64,000 nucleotides of DNA from Muribaculum sp. (GTDB lineage: Bacteria; Bacteroidota; Bacteroidia; Bacteroidales; Muribaculaceae): assembly GCA_009775095.1 (NCBI GenBank), contig VSOZ01000016.1, positions 1 through 64,000 of the forward strand, read 5' to 3'. Shown here in pieces: positions 41,209 through 50,399 of this stretch; position 1 is the first letter of the stretch, and every line of letters starts with the position of its first letter. The translations under genes and the position numbers were made by a program. The notes below the pieces were generated by a model that saw only the letters and a program-made list of their open reading frames with translations, was not told the origin of the DNA and made no database searches.

Positions 41209-43207
41209 CGAAATAAAGGCTTTTGTCAGACGACAGCTTGATGCTTGGCCGGAGGCGGCGGCCCGCCATAAGGCTCTTGATGACGTGAAGGTAAAACGGT
41301 TGACTGTCAACGGCACCGACATGTCGGTCATGTATAACAGCGCGCGAAGTATAAGTACGCTCGCATCGGTCGACGGTCGATCGATAGCCGCGCGCAAGTG
41401 CTTTTTATGCAGCGGTTCGCGTCCTTCGGAGCAGTTGTCGGTAGCTGACGGTGATTATGACATATGTGTCAATCCGTATCCGGTGTTTCCCGGTCATCTT
41501 ACTATAATAAACCGCTCCCATACAAAGCAGGCGATAGCCGGGCATGTGGCCGATATGATACACTTTGCACAGACGCTTGAAGGGTATACGGTGTTTTACA
41601 ACGGTCCGCGGTGCGGTGCTTCGGCTCCCGATCACCTGCATTTTCAAGGAGTGCCCCACGAGTACATGCCGCTTGACCGCAAATATGCGTTCAAACGTAT
41701 ATATATGGTGGATGCGCCCGACAGGATTGTACCGCAGCTGGAGGCGGCGCTTGCGGAACTGCCTATACCGGACGGCGATTATGAGCCTATGGTCAACATG
41801 GCCGTGCACCTGCTTCCCGACGGCAATGTGGAGGCTGTCATAATACCGCGTCGCGCGCATCGTCCGCGTTGTTACGACCGGCTGCATGTAAGCCCCGGGA
41901 CTATCGACATGTCAGGTACATTTATCGTTACGTCGGAGGCTGATTTCGCCGCACTCGATGCCGACAAGGCATCGGAGATACTTGATGATGTGGCTTATGT
42001 AAGTCATCAGCCGAGTATCAGAGTGGGTATAATGTCGGCCGACAATATCAAATACAGACTTCTCGGTGATTACAGGGAAGAAAACGACACGTTTTTTCCC
42101 GAGGACGAAACCTGCAGTTTTGAGCTTGAGGATGTGACTATCGGTGTAGGATTTCATTGGCAACGTAAGGAGCGGCAGATGTTCAAGGGCGCTCTGCAGT
42201 TGCTTGACACTCCCGAAGGTCGCGTGGCTGTCAATGTAGTGCCGGTGGAGGATTATCTTATGAGTGTTATATCATCGGAAATGAGTGCCAAAGCGTCGCT
42301 GGAGCTGTTGAAGGCCCATGCCGTAATATCGCGCGGTTGGGTTATGGCTCAACTTGAGCACAAGGAGAGCCACGGCGCGTGCTGTAAGGCGGACAACGGC
42401 AGCGACGAGATTGTGAAGTGGTATGACCATGACGATCACAAGTATTTCGACGTGTGTGCCGATGACCACTGCCAGCGTTATCAGGGCGTGACCCGCATAA
42501 CTCGCGACGAGGCGCGGCGAGCAGTAATGTCGACATGGGGAGAGGTACTCGTGTCGGACGGAAAGCTATGCGACACCCGATTCTCAAAATGCTGCGGCGG
42601 TGCGTTTGAGGAGTTTGAGCATTGCTGGGAGCCGGTCCATCATAATTATCTTGAACGAGGCCGCGACATACTGCCGGAGCAGCCGTTGCCTGACCTTCGC
42701 GATGAGGCGGTGGCGCATGACTGGATTTTGGGGCGTCCCGACGCTTTTTGCGCACAAGCGGGTCCGGAAACACTCAAGCAGGTGCTCAATGATTATGACC
42801 TCGCCACTAAGGATTTTTACCGCTGGTCGGTCAGATATACTGTCGAGGAGCTGTCGGAACTTGTGAGCACACGTTCGGGTATAGACTTCGGTGAAATTCT
42901 GGAGCTTCAGCCATTGTCGCGCGGCGTGTCGGGCCGCATCGACCGGTTGCGTATCGTCGGCACCAAAGCCGTCAAAGTGGTGGGAAAGGAGCTTGAGATA
43001 CGCCGGTGGCTGTCGCCGACACATCTGTACAGCTCCGCCTTTGTACCGGTAAAGGATGCGTCAGGCTTCACGCTTTACGGAGCCGGCTGGGGGCACGGGG
43101 TAGGCCTGTGCCAGATTGGTGCGGCAGTGATGAGCGAGCAGGGATATGATTATCGTCAGATATTAGCACATTATTTTAAAAATGCAGAACTCAAACGCAT
43201 CTATTAA
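41198..43207 (+). CDS. DUF4922 (HIT/GalT-like) domain fused to SpoIID/LytB domain
   Basis: A 669-residue fusion. The N-terminal third is a HIT/GalT-like nucleotide-phosphoryl-transfer fold: a CFLC pair (69-72), VNPYPVFPGHLTI and the catalytic-type motif DHLHFQGVP (His146 and His148). From about residue 275 comes a SpoIID/LytB domain (PVEDYLMSVISSEMSAKASL, LKAHAVISRGWV and a C-terminal GAGWGHGVGLCQIGA). SpoIID proteins cleave denuded glycan strands of peptidoglycan. There is no signal peptide, so this SpoIID part would act in the cytoplasm unless export is unconventional. ATG at 41198 is chosen over an adjacent GTG. It overlaps the AmpG-like permease gene by 26 bp. Confidence 0.82.
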   Translation: MKNDEIKAFVRRQLDAWPEAAARHKALDDVKVKRLTVNGTDMSVMYNSARSISTLASVDGRSIAARKCFLCSGSRPSEQLSVADGDYDICVNPYPVFPGHLTIINRSHTKQAIAGHVADMIHFAQTLEGYTVFYNGPRCGASAPDHLHFQGVPHEYMPLDRKYAFKRIYMVDAPDRIVPQLEAALAELPIPDGDYEPMVNMAVHLLPDGNVEAVIIPRRAHRPRCYDRLHVSPGTIDMSGTFIVTSEADFAALDADKASEILDDVAYVSHQPSIRVGIMSADNIKYRLLGDYREENDTFFPEDETCSFELEDVTIGVGFHWQRKERQMFKGALQLLDTPEGRVAVNVVPVEDYLMSVISSEMSAKASLELLKAHAVISRGWVMAQLEHKESHGACCKADNGSDEIVKWYDHDDHKYFDVCADDHCQRYQGVTRITRDEARRAVMSTWGEVLVSDGKLCDTRFSKCCGGAFEEFEHCWEPVHHNYLERGRDILPEQPLPDLRDEAVAHDWILGRPDAFCAQAGPETLKQVLNDYDLATKDFYRWSVRYTVEELSELVSTRSGIDFGEILELQPLSRGVSGRIDRLRIVGTKAVKVVGKELEIRRWLSPTHLYSSAFVPVKDASGFTLYGAGWGHGVGLCQIGAAVMSEQGYDYRQILAHYFKNAELKRIY

Positions 43208-44492
43208 CCGGGTTTCGCCGTGGGCGTGGGTCTCGACGCTGTATTTTGCGCAAGGGCTTCCGTATGTGGCTGTCATGACCATATCGGTCATAATGTACAA
43301 GCGTCTGGGCATATCCAATACCGACATAGCCCTTTATACGTCATGGCTTTATCTGCCGTGGGTCATAAAACCGTTCTGGAGCCCGGTGGTCGATCTGTTC
43401 GGCACAAAGCGCCGGTGGATCGTGTTGATGGAGCTTTGCATAGCTGTCGGATTTGCCGGCATAGCATTTACTATCCCGCTTACATTTTTCTTTCAGGCCA
43501 CATTGGCGGTATTCTGGGCGGTGGCTTTTCTCAGCGCGACCCATGACATTGCCGCCGACGGCTACTACATGCTCGCACTGTCGGAGCATCAGCAGTCGTT
43601 TTATGTAGGCATACGAAGTACGTTTTACCGCATAGCCACGATTGTCGGGCAGGGTGTGCTTGTCATGCTTGCCGGTTATATTGAAAGCCGCAATGACGCT
43701 CAGGCGCCCGGTGAAAGCGTTGACTACACACCTATAGCTTGGATGACGGTTATGGGTGTTTTGTCGGTGTTCTTTCTGCTGGTCACGCTATATCATTGGT
43801 GGATATTGCCGCGTCCATCATCTGATCATGCAGCAGTCAAGGTGACATGGCGTGATACGGGGCGGGAGTTTGTCAACACATTTGTGTCATTTTTCAAAAA
43901 ACCGCATGCGGGTATAGCCATTGCATTTATGTTGCTTTACCGCTTTCCTGAGGCACAGCTCGTTAAGATGATAAACCCGTTTTTGCTTGACGGACGCGAG
44001 TTGGGCGGACTGGGGCTGTCGACCGCCGAAGTCGGATTTGTTTACGGTACGGTGGGCATACTCGGCCTTACCGCCGGAGGCATAATCGGCGGAATTGTAG
44101 CCGCGCGCGGAGGCTTGAAACGCTGGCTTCAGCCTATGGCGTGGAGCATATCGCTCACATGCGGCACATTTCTTTACTTGGCGTTTGTCCAGCCTGTCGA
44201 CCTGTTGTCGATAAACATATGTGTATTTGTGGAGCAGTTTGGTTACGGCTTCGGCTTTACAGCCTACATGCTTTATCTTATATATTTCAGCGACGGTCCG
44301 TTTCGCACGGCCCATTATGCAATATGCACGGGCTTCATGGCGCTTGGCATGATGCTGCCGGGCATGGCTGCGGGATGGCTTCAGGAGCAGATGGGCTATG
44401 TCGGATTTTTCTGGTGGATAATGGGTTGCTGCTGCATAACCATCGCCGTCACCGCCTTCATAAAAGTACCTGCGACCTTCGGCCGCAAATAA
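43182..44492 (+). CDS. AmpG-like major facilitator superfamily permease
   Basis: A 436-residue MFS protein with 12 predicted helices. Its start, WVSTLYFAQGLPYVAVMTIS, and the AFLSATHDIAADGYY loop resemble AmpG, the importer of GlcNAc-anhydroMurNAc peptides. AmpG relatives in Bacteroidetes may carry other sugars, so the substrate is inference. It is the last gene of the three-gene operon with the glycosyltransferase and the HIT-SpoIID fusion, and together with the MurU pair at 26-28 kb suggests active cell-wall recycling. A hairpin terminator follows. Confidence 0.83.
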   Translation: MQNSNASINRVSPWAWVSTLYFAQGLPYVAVMTISVIMYKRLGISNTDIALYTSWLYLPWVIKPFWSPVVDLFGTKRRWIVLMELCIAVGFAGIAFTIPLTFFFQATLAVFWAVAFLSATHDIAADGYYMLALSEHQQSFYVGIRSTFYRIATIVGQGVLVMLAGYIESRNDAQAPGESVDYTPIAWMTVMGVLSVFFLLVTLYHWWILPRPSSDHAAVKVTWRDTGREFVNTFVSFFKKPHAGIAIAFMLLYRFPEAQLVKMINPFLLDGRELGGLGLSTAEVGFVYGTVGILGLTAGGIIGGIVAARGGLKRWLQPMAWSISLTCGTFLYLAFVQPVDLLSINICVFVEQFGYGFGFTAYMLYLIYFSDGPFRTAHYAICTGFMALGMMLPGMAAGWLQEQMGYVGFFWWIMGCCCITIAVTAFIKVPATFGRK

Positions 44493-44538
44493 AACGTATA
44501 TTCATATATTAGATTGCCCCGCTTAGTATGTATACATG

Positions 44539-44566
44539 AAGGCCGCACCTTGCATGGCGCGGCCTT
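44539..44566 (+). terminator. Intrinsic terminator after the AmpG-like gene
   Basis: Stem aaggccgc/gcggcctt with a 12-nt loop, followed by ttgtattt. It lies between convergent genes. Confidence 0.7.
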
Positions 44567-44595
44567 TGTATTTCAGTTGTTGCTGCCGGGGAGGG

Positions 44596-45468
44596 TCAGC
44601 GTTCTACGTTGACTTTTTTCAGGATGATGATGGGCTGATCGTTTTTGTCGGACATTATCACGGTGTTGTTTTTGCCTTTCTTGGCATACTCGACGCTCTC
44701 GAGCGCGACGAGCAGGGCGGTCTCGGCTTTCATGTTTGCCTCCGGACACATCATGCGGGTTGTGGCTATGTCAAGAAACTGGATTGAGTTGGATTTGTCG
44801 GGATTTATTGACAGTGAGCCGTTCATTATGTTGCAGCCGGAATTGCCGTGGAGCTTTTGTTCCTGAATGTCGATCACCATCTCCATGTCGGGATTGTTGT
44901 ACTCTTTGCCGTTGATTGACTTGACTTCCCATGTGCCGTTTAGGAAGTCCATATTGTGTTTGCGAAGTGTCATTACGGTGATGCCGTTGCTGTTTTTAAG
45001 ATCAAGATAAAATTCGTGGCCCTTCTTGATTATGGCGTAGCTGCGTACGGCATCAAGGCCGCTGTTTATGGCCTGTTCGTATGCGGCATCGGGGCAAGCC
45101 ATCATTGTCGATATGACGTTGGATATCTTTAATGAGGTGCCTGATGTTGTGGCGAAATCTCCGTTTATAATGTTGCAGCCGTTGGAACCGTATATGCGAT
45201 GGTCATCCATGCTGAAATTGATGTAGGGCCGATTTTCGCCTGTGACTTTTTTGCCTCCGACAGTGTATATGGTCCATTCTCCACCGAGGTTTTCAGCCGA
45301 TACTGCACTCTGTGAGGGCGTGGTCACGGGGCTTTTTACCGTCTCAGTCTTGGGAGTAGAGCTGTTTGCCGTGTTCTTGTTTTTGTTGAATACGCTGCAT
45401 GAAGTTGAAAACGCCGTTGCTATGGCCAAACATGCAATGATATTTATGTACTTAATGTTCATTTTCAT
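44596..45468 (-). CDS. Lipoprotein with two META (HslJ-like) domains
   Basis: A 290-residue exported lipoprotein (lipobox STSC). After a Ser/Thr-rich linker there are two META units, each with the conserved gain of G-x-W, SGCNxxxG and MxC: GGEWTIYTVGGKKV ... SNGCNIINGDF ... MMACPDA, and NGTWEVKSINGKEY ... NSGCNIMNGSL ... RMMCPEAN. HslJ is tied to novobiocin and heat responses; the molecular role is unknown. Single gene facing the AmpG operon. Two start codons, 45468 and 45462, are equally possible. Confidence 0.85.
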   Translation of the reverse strand: MKMNIKYINIIACLAIATAFSTSCSVFNKNKNTANSSTPKTETVKSPVTTPSQSAVSAENLGGEWTIYTVGGKKVTGENRPYINFSMDDHRIYGSNGCNIINGDFATTSGTSLKISNVISTMMACPDAAYEQAINSGLDAVRSYAIIKKGHEFYLDLKNSNGITVMTLRKHNMDFLNGTWEVKSINGKEYNNPDMEMVIDIQEQKLHGNSGCNIMNGSLSINPDKSNSIQFLDIATTRMMCPEANMKAETALLVALESVEYAKKGKNNTVIMSDKNDQPIIILKKVNVER

Positions 45469-45528
45469 AATTACGTAGGTTTAATTGTGACATAATATAT
45501 AATAGTGACACTTCAGAGGGTGGAAAGT

Positions 45529-46317
45529 TTAGCGCTCGCTCCGATATTTTGTCTCCGGAACCGATATTTCAAGGTTGTCATATGCGAGCCTTACTCCGTC
45601 GGGCAGTGTCGGTCCGACTTCGGATGATAATCCCAATTTGTCGGAGATATGGGTAAGGTAAGCCACTCTCGGACTTATGCGTTCTATGGCTTCGAGGGCC
45701 TGTTCAAGATTCATGTGCGACATGTGCTCCTCCTTGCGCAAAGCGTTTATAATCAATGTGTCTACACCTTTCAGCAGGTCAAAAGTCGAGTCGGGAATCT
45801 GTTTCGCGTCGGTTATGTAGGCAAAGTTGCCGATTCGGAAGCCGTATATGGGAAGCCGGTAATGCATGACCGGCAGAGGTATGACATCGATATCGCCGAT
45901 GCGGAAACACTTATCGTCAATGACATGTATATTGAATATAGGCACTCCGGGGTAGGGGTGCTTTTTGAAGCAGTAGGGCACACGTGCGCGCAGATCGCGG
46001 GCCACATCCTCACGGCAGTAAAGGTCGAAGCCGTCCGTGACGTGGCAGTAGGGGCGAAGGTCGTCGATGCCACCCACATGGTCGTAGTGGCTGTGGGTGA
46101 GCAGAGCGGCGTCAATGGCCGGCGCGCCGGCTGATATTATCTGCGAACGGAAGTCGGGACCGCAGTCAATAAGCAGATTCTTGCCGTTTACAGTCAGCAG
46201 TACCGATGCTCTCAACCGCTTGTCGTGCAGGTCGGTCGATGTACATACGGGGCATGTGCATCCTATCTGCGGCACTCCGGTAGATGTGCCTGTGCCAAGA
46301 AAACGAACTTTGATCAT
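45529..46317 (-). CDS. PhnP-like metallo-beta-lactamase-fold hydrolase
   Basis: A 262-residue MBL-fold protein. It opens with RFLGTGTSTGVPQIGC and a zinc-type CTCPVC, then LLTHSHYDHVGGIDDLRP (metal-binding HxHxDH) and YLTHISDKL near the end. This matches the PhnP/RNase Z-like phosphodiesterase group acting on cyclic phosphates. Substrate here is unknown. It overlaps murB by 4 bp and follows it in transcription, so the pair is coupled. Confidence 0.85.
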   Translation of the reverse strand: MIKVRFLGTGTSTGVPQIGCTCPVCTSTDLHDKRLRASVLLTVNGKNLLIDCGPDFRSQIISAGAPAIDAALLTHSHYDHVGGIDDLRPYCHVTDGFDLYCREDVARDLRARVPYCFKKHPYPGVPIFNIHVIDDKCFRIGDIDVIPLPVMHYRLPIYGFRIGNFAYITDAKQIPDSTFDLLKGVDTLIINALRKEEHMSHMNLEQALEAIERISPRVAYLTHISDKLGLSSEVGPTLPDGVRLAYDNLEISVPETKYRSER

Positions 46318-47324
46318 AAGCCGATTATGTTTACTTCCGGAGATAGCGATATGCCGAATTTTTCCTCTACCGTTTCCTGTACATGGCGGTACAGAGCTAC
46401 CACATCATCGGCTGTGGCATCCCCTCTGTTTACTATGACAAGACATTGGAGCGGATATACCTGCGCTCCTCCTACGGCAATGCCTTTCAGACCGGAGCGT
46501 TCGATAAGCCATCCTGCCGGAACCTTGATCATGTTCTCATCTGCCGGATAGCTCGGAATGTCGTTATAACGCTCTTTCAGGGCGTTGAAGTGCTCGCTGG
46601 TAATGACCGGATTCTTAAAAAAGGATCCGGCACTGCCTATATGCTCCGGATCGGGCAGTTTGGACTTGCGTATATCTATTATGCGTTCACGTACTTTCCG
46701 CAGCGACAGCGCAGCATCGGACTTCAACTCTTTGAGAGGTCCGTATTCGAGATTATAGGTCTCTTGGCACGATAATCTATATGTGACATCGAGCACTATG
46801 TAGCGTGACGGGACCTTCTTGAACATGCTGTCGCGGTAGCCGTAGCCGCATTCGGTCACGTCAAGATCCCTTTCCAGACGGTCGACAGAGTCATAGACAT
46901 GTACCGTCGAGATTATGTCCTTAGCCTCGACGCCGTATGCTCCTACATTCTGTACGGCAGATGCTCCCACTTCTCCGGGTATGTAAGACAGATTTTCGGC
47001 TCCGAAGAGATTTCGGTCGACGCAAAACTTTACAAAGTCATCCCATACAACGCCTGCGTCGGCTTTAACCGTCACGGTATCGTTGTCAGTGCCGAGAAGC
47101 GTGATGTCGTGTGACACCGGTTTTATAATGACTCCTTCATACGGTTTTACGAAAAGCAGATTGCTTCCGCCGCCCATACACATGCGCGGTATGCCCTGCA
47201 ACCTTGTGTCTTCAAGTATGGCGTGCAGCTGTTCTATGCTGTCGAATTCACCATACCATCGCGTCAAGGCCGGTACATGAAAGGTAGTTATCGCGGTAAG
47301 GTCAAAATCACGTAATAGCTTCAT
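46314..47324 (-). CDS. murB: UDP-N-acetylenolpyruvoylglucosamine reductase
   Basis: A 336-residue FAD enzyme of type I MurB, which reduces enolpyruvyl-UDP-GlcNAc to UDP-MurNAc. Recognised motifs: the N-terminal TTFHVPA, the FAD-binding RMCMGGGSNLLF, LSYIPGEVGASAVQNVGAYG, YGYRDSMFK, and GSAGSFFKNP with the catalytic Ser. A C-terminal Glu lies in the final helix region. Length is normal. De novo UDP-MurNAc made here is the same product expected from the AmgK/MurU-like salvage pair at 26-28 kb. First gene of the murB-metallohydrolase pair. Confidence 0.95.
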   Translation of the reverse strand: MKLLRDFDLTAITTFHVPALTRWYGEFDSIEQLHAILEDTRLQGIPRMCMGGGSNLLFVKPYEGVIIKPVSHDITLLGTDNDTVTVKADAGVVWDDFVKFCVDRNLFGAENLSYIPGEVGASAVQNVGAYGVEAKDIISTVHVYDSVDRLERDLDVTECGYGYRDSMFKKVPSRYIVLDVTYRLSCQETYNLEYGPLKELKSDAALSLRKVRERIIDIRKSKLPDPEHIGSAGSFFKNPVITSEHFNALKERYNDIPSYPADENMIKVPAGWLIERSGLKGIAVGGAQVYPLQCLVIVNRGDATADDVVALYRHVQETVEEKFGISLSPEVNIIGL

Positions 47325-47338
47325 CTTGTCAGGTTAGA

Positions 47339-48265
47339 TTATCGTCTAAAACTTTGCAGAAGGCCGTCGTCAAATATCAGATACACTCCGTTTTCGTACA
47401 TCCACAGTTCCTGCAGGGAGCTTATGGCCGCACGCCGGTCTATTGATGAGGGAGCTCCGAGCGACAATCGGCACTCTTCGCGGGTCATGTAAGGAGCCAC
47501 TCTTCCGTGGATTATGCGGTCCCACGTCTCGTCGGTTATGGCCGGATAGCGCAGGTGGGGGTCGGTCAGGCTGAACAGTGCGGCAAAGTTTCGGGTAGAC
47601 CGGGAGCTGTCGCCGACCGACATATATACATATGCCGTGTCATCGTACGGACTGTTGACCGCCAACTTAAGTTTTACCGGATAAACAACATTGCCGGGGG
47701 TGACCTCCTCTATTGTCACGGGGATGAATTTCAATCCGTTGCGGGCGTCACCGCTTTCGTTATACCATATGTGGGTCTTGATGTAAAAGGTCTTGCCCGT
47801 GAGAGCCTCTTTCGTGGCGTCAACAATCGATGTCTCGATTGTAAACGGTATTTCCACTCTTTTGCGTTGTTGCAGTTCTTCGGGCGAGGCACCTGATTTA
47901 TATATGACTTCCTGACCGTTTTCTTTAAGAAAAATTATCTCCGTATCGATAGAGCCGGTAAGCGAGGTCACAGGCCGATAGCTGTTGAACGCGATATACT
48001 CACCCGCTTTGGGAGCAGGTGTGGGCGATGGCTCGAGTGTCAGGCTGATTTTGTCATCGGTGACATAGAAGAGCTTTCCCGGGCGCCATGCTTCAAGGGG
48101 CTCGTAGGTAATATTGTCTAAGTATCGGTCCTCGGGAGTCTGTACGGCCCGTTCTTTTTTTACATCGTTGGCCGTAATTTTAGGAGTGCTCTCGATGCCG
48201 GTAAAACAACCGGTCATCAAGAGCACTGTAAATGTAGTGGATATAGTTGCGGCTAAGCGCTTCAT
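47339..48265 (-). CDS. Hypothetical lipoprotein
   Basis: A 308-residue exported lipoprotein. The signal peptide ends in a lipobox (LLMTGC). The mature protein is beta-rich with no motif I recognise; a SmpA-like element near the C-terminus (MTREECRLSLGAPSSID followed by LQELWMYENGVYLIFDDG) resembles BamE-type domains, in which an NxGxP-like turn precedes an aromatic strand. It is sandwiched between murB and the prolyl oligopeptidase on the same strand. Envelope function is inference. Confidence 0.7.
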   Translation of the reverse strand: MKRLAATISTTFTVLLMTGCFTGIESTPKITANDVKKERAVQTPEDRYLDNITYEPLEAWRPGKLFYVTDDKISLTLEPSPTPAPKAGEYIAFNSYRPVTSLTGSIDTEIIFLKENGQEVIYKSGASPEELQQRKRVEIPFTIETSIVDATKEALTGKTFYIKTHIWYNESGDARNGLKFIPVTIEEVTPGNVVYPVKLKLAVNSPYDDTAYVYMSVGDSSRSTRNFAALFSLTDPHLRYPAITDETWDRIIHGRVAPYMTREECRLSLGAPSSIDRRAAISSLQELWMYENGVYLIFDDGLLQSFRR

Positions 48266-50380
48266 TTATTTATCGGTGGGATCTATCCCCAAGTTATAGA
48301 AGATGAACGAATAGATGTCGGCATACTCGTCGATAACTTTCGATACGGGTTTGCCGGCGCCGTGTCCGGCTTTTGAGTCGATGCGTATATATTTGGGCGC
48401 GTCGCCTGTATTTGAGGCCTGAAGTGTGGCGGCGTACTTGAATGAGTGCGCGGGTACCACGCGATCGTCATGGTCGGCGGTCGTCACCAGAATAGCAGGG
48501 TAGGGGGTGCCATCGTTTTTTATGTTGTGAACGGGTGAGTAGTCAAGAAGATACTTGGCCATTTCGGGCGAGTCGGCACTCGTGCCGTAGTCGGAAGCCC
48601 AGTTCCAGCCGATAGTGAACAGGTGGTAGCGCATCATGTCCATGACTCCCACGCGAGGTATGGCAACCTTAAACAGGTCGGGGCGCATGTTGACGGTAGC
48701 GCCGACGAGCAGTCCGCCGTTGGAGCCGCCCTCTATTGTCATGAGTTCGGGTTTGGTCCATCCCTCCTTAATCATGTACTCTGCCGCAGCTATGAAGTCG
48801 TTGAACACGTTGAGCTTCTGTTGCTTGGTGCCGGCAAGGTGCCACGGTTCTCCGTATTCGCCGCCTCCGCGGAGATTGGCCTGTGCATATATACCGCCGT
48901 TTTCAAGCCATAACAGGCGTTGAGCCGAGAAACCGGGATTGAGCGATATATTGAAGCCACCGTAACCGTAAAGATATACCGGATTTTTGCCGTTGCGCTC
49001 AAGACCCTTTTTGTAGGTAATGAACATCGGTATCTCGGTGCCGTCGGCCGAAGGATAAAATACCTGTTCGGTGACGTAGTCATTCATGTCGAAGTCTTTG
49101 ATTTCGGTAGCTTTGTATAACTCCGATGCGCCGTCGTTCAGATTGTATTTATATATAGCCGACGGGTAAGTAAATGAAGTAAAGGTGTAGAAGACCTCGT
49201 CATTTTTCTTGCTTGCGGAGAAACCGGCGGAACCGATGGCGGGGAACTCGATTTCGCGTATCAGTTTACCGTCGCGCGAATACAGGTATGAGCGGTTGTA
49301 AGCGTCAGTCTCGTTGGTCACAATGAGTTTGTCGCCGGCAAAAGTTACGTCAGACATGACACCTTCGCCTTCGGGAATGAGCTCTTTCCAGTTTTTACGC
49401 TGAGGCGCGTTGACCGAGGCTGTCATCAGACGATAGCGAGGCGCTCCGTAGTTGGTGAGAATGTACATTGTGCCGTCGATCACGTCAAGCACCGATATCT
49501 CATAATCCTGCGAGGGCTCTATTACAGTCCATGAGTTGTCGGTAGCGTTGAGCTTTTTCATTGAAAGCGAGCTTCCGAGACCTTCGCCCGAGCCGTAGAT
49601 AAATATAACCGATTCATCGTCAGGTACAAATGCCGAGTGGAAGTGCAAGGGGTTGGCTGCATCCTCATATACAAGTTTGTCCTCGCTTTGGGGTGTGCCT
49701 ATCCGGTGGTAGTACACGCGGTGATTTTCGTTTGCATGAGAGAATTCCTTGCCTTCAACGGGACGGTCATACGCGCTATAGTAAAAGCCGTCGCCATCCC
49801 AAGCCGCACCGGTAAATTTGGCCCACTCGATGTGGTCTGACAGCAGTTGCTTGGTCTCGGTGTCCATAACGTAGATTTCGGTCCAGTCCGAACCGCTTCG
49901 CGAGATGGTGTAAGCGGTGTATTTCCCGTCGTTGGAGGGTGATATGCCTGTGAGAGCCACAGTGCCGTCATTGCTCAGTTTATTGGGGTCAAGAAATACT
50001 TCGGGTGTTGTGCCGAGCTCTTTTGTACGGTATAATACCGACTGATTCTGCAATCCGTCGTTCTCGTAGAAGTAGTACCAGCCGTCTTGCTTGTAAGGCA
50101 TACCGCTCTTCTTGTAGTTGAACAGGTCGGTGAGGCGGTCGCGCAATTGGTTGCGGAAGGGTATTGACGACAGATAGTCGTCAGTAAGTTTACGCTGGGC
50201 TTCAACCCATTTGAGGGTTTCGGCCGAGGTGTCGTTTTCAAGTGGCCGATAAGGATCGGCCACTTGAATGCCGAAATATTCGTCTACTGTCTGCGACGTC
50301 GGAGCTTCGGGATATTTCACCGCCGACGCGCATGATGCCAATAATGTCATAGCTGTAACAGATGATAGCAATAGTTTCAT
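48266..50380 (-). CDS. Prolyl oligopeptidase family serine peptidase (S9A), lipoprotein
   Basis: A 704-residue peptidase with a lipoprotein signal (LLASC). The N-terminal 7-bladed propeller region (FYYSAYDRP, EVFYTFTSFTYP) precedes an alpha/beta-hydrolase domain. The catalytic triad is visible: Ser in EGGSNGGLLVG, Asp in TADHDDRVVPAH and His in SKAGHGAGKP. Cleavage after proline in oligopeptides is the family activity. It sits in the periplasm or on the outer membrane. It starts 19 bp after secA; a shared transcript is plausible. Confidence 0.92.
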   Translation of the reverse strand: MKLLLSSVTAMTLLASCASAVKYPEAPTSQTVDEYFGIQVADPYRPLENDTSAETLKWVEAQRKLTDDYLSSIPFRNQLRDRLTDLFNYKKSGMPYKQDGWYYFYENDGLQNQSVLYRTKELGTTPEVFLDPNKLSNDGTVALTGISPSNDGKYTAYTISRSGSDWTEIYVMDTETKQLLSDHIEWAKFTGAAWDGDGFYYSAYDRPVEGKEFSHANENHRVYYHRIGTPQSEDKLVYEDAANPLHFHSAFVPDDESVIFIYGSGEGLGSSLSMKKLNATDNSWTVIEPSQDYEISVLDVIDGTMYILTNYGAPRYRLMTASVNAPQRKNWKELIPEGEGVMSDVTFAGDKLIVTNETDAYNRSYLYSRDGKLIREIEFPAIGSAGFSASKKNDEVFYTFTSFTYPSAIYKYNLNDGASELYKATEIKDFDMNDYVTEQVFYPSADGTEIPMFITYKKGLERNGKNPVYLYGYGGFNISLNPGFSAQRLLWLENGGIYAQANLRGGGEYGEPWHLAGTKQQKLNVFNDFIAAAEYMIKEGWTKPELMTIEGGSNGGLLVGATVNMRPDLFKVAIPRVGVMDMMRYHLFTIGWNWASDYGTSADSPEMAKYLLDYSPVHNIKNDGTPYPAILVTTADHDDRVVPAHSFKYAATLQASNTGDAPKYIRIDSKAGHGAGKPVSKVIDEYADIYSFIFYNLGIDPTDK

Positions 50381-50399
50381 AATGATCGGTTTTAAGGAA

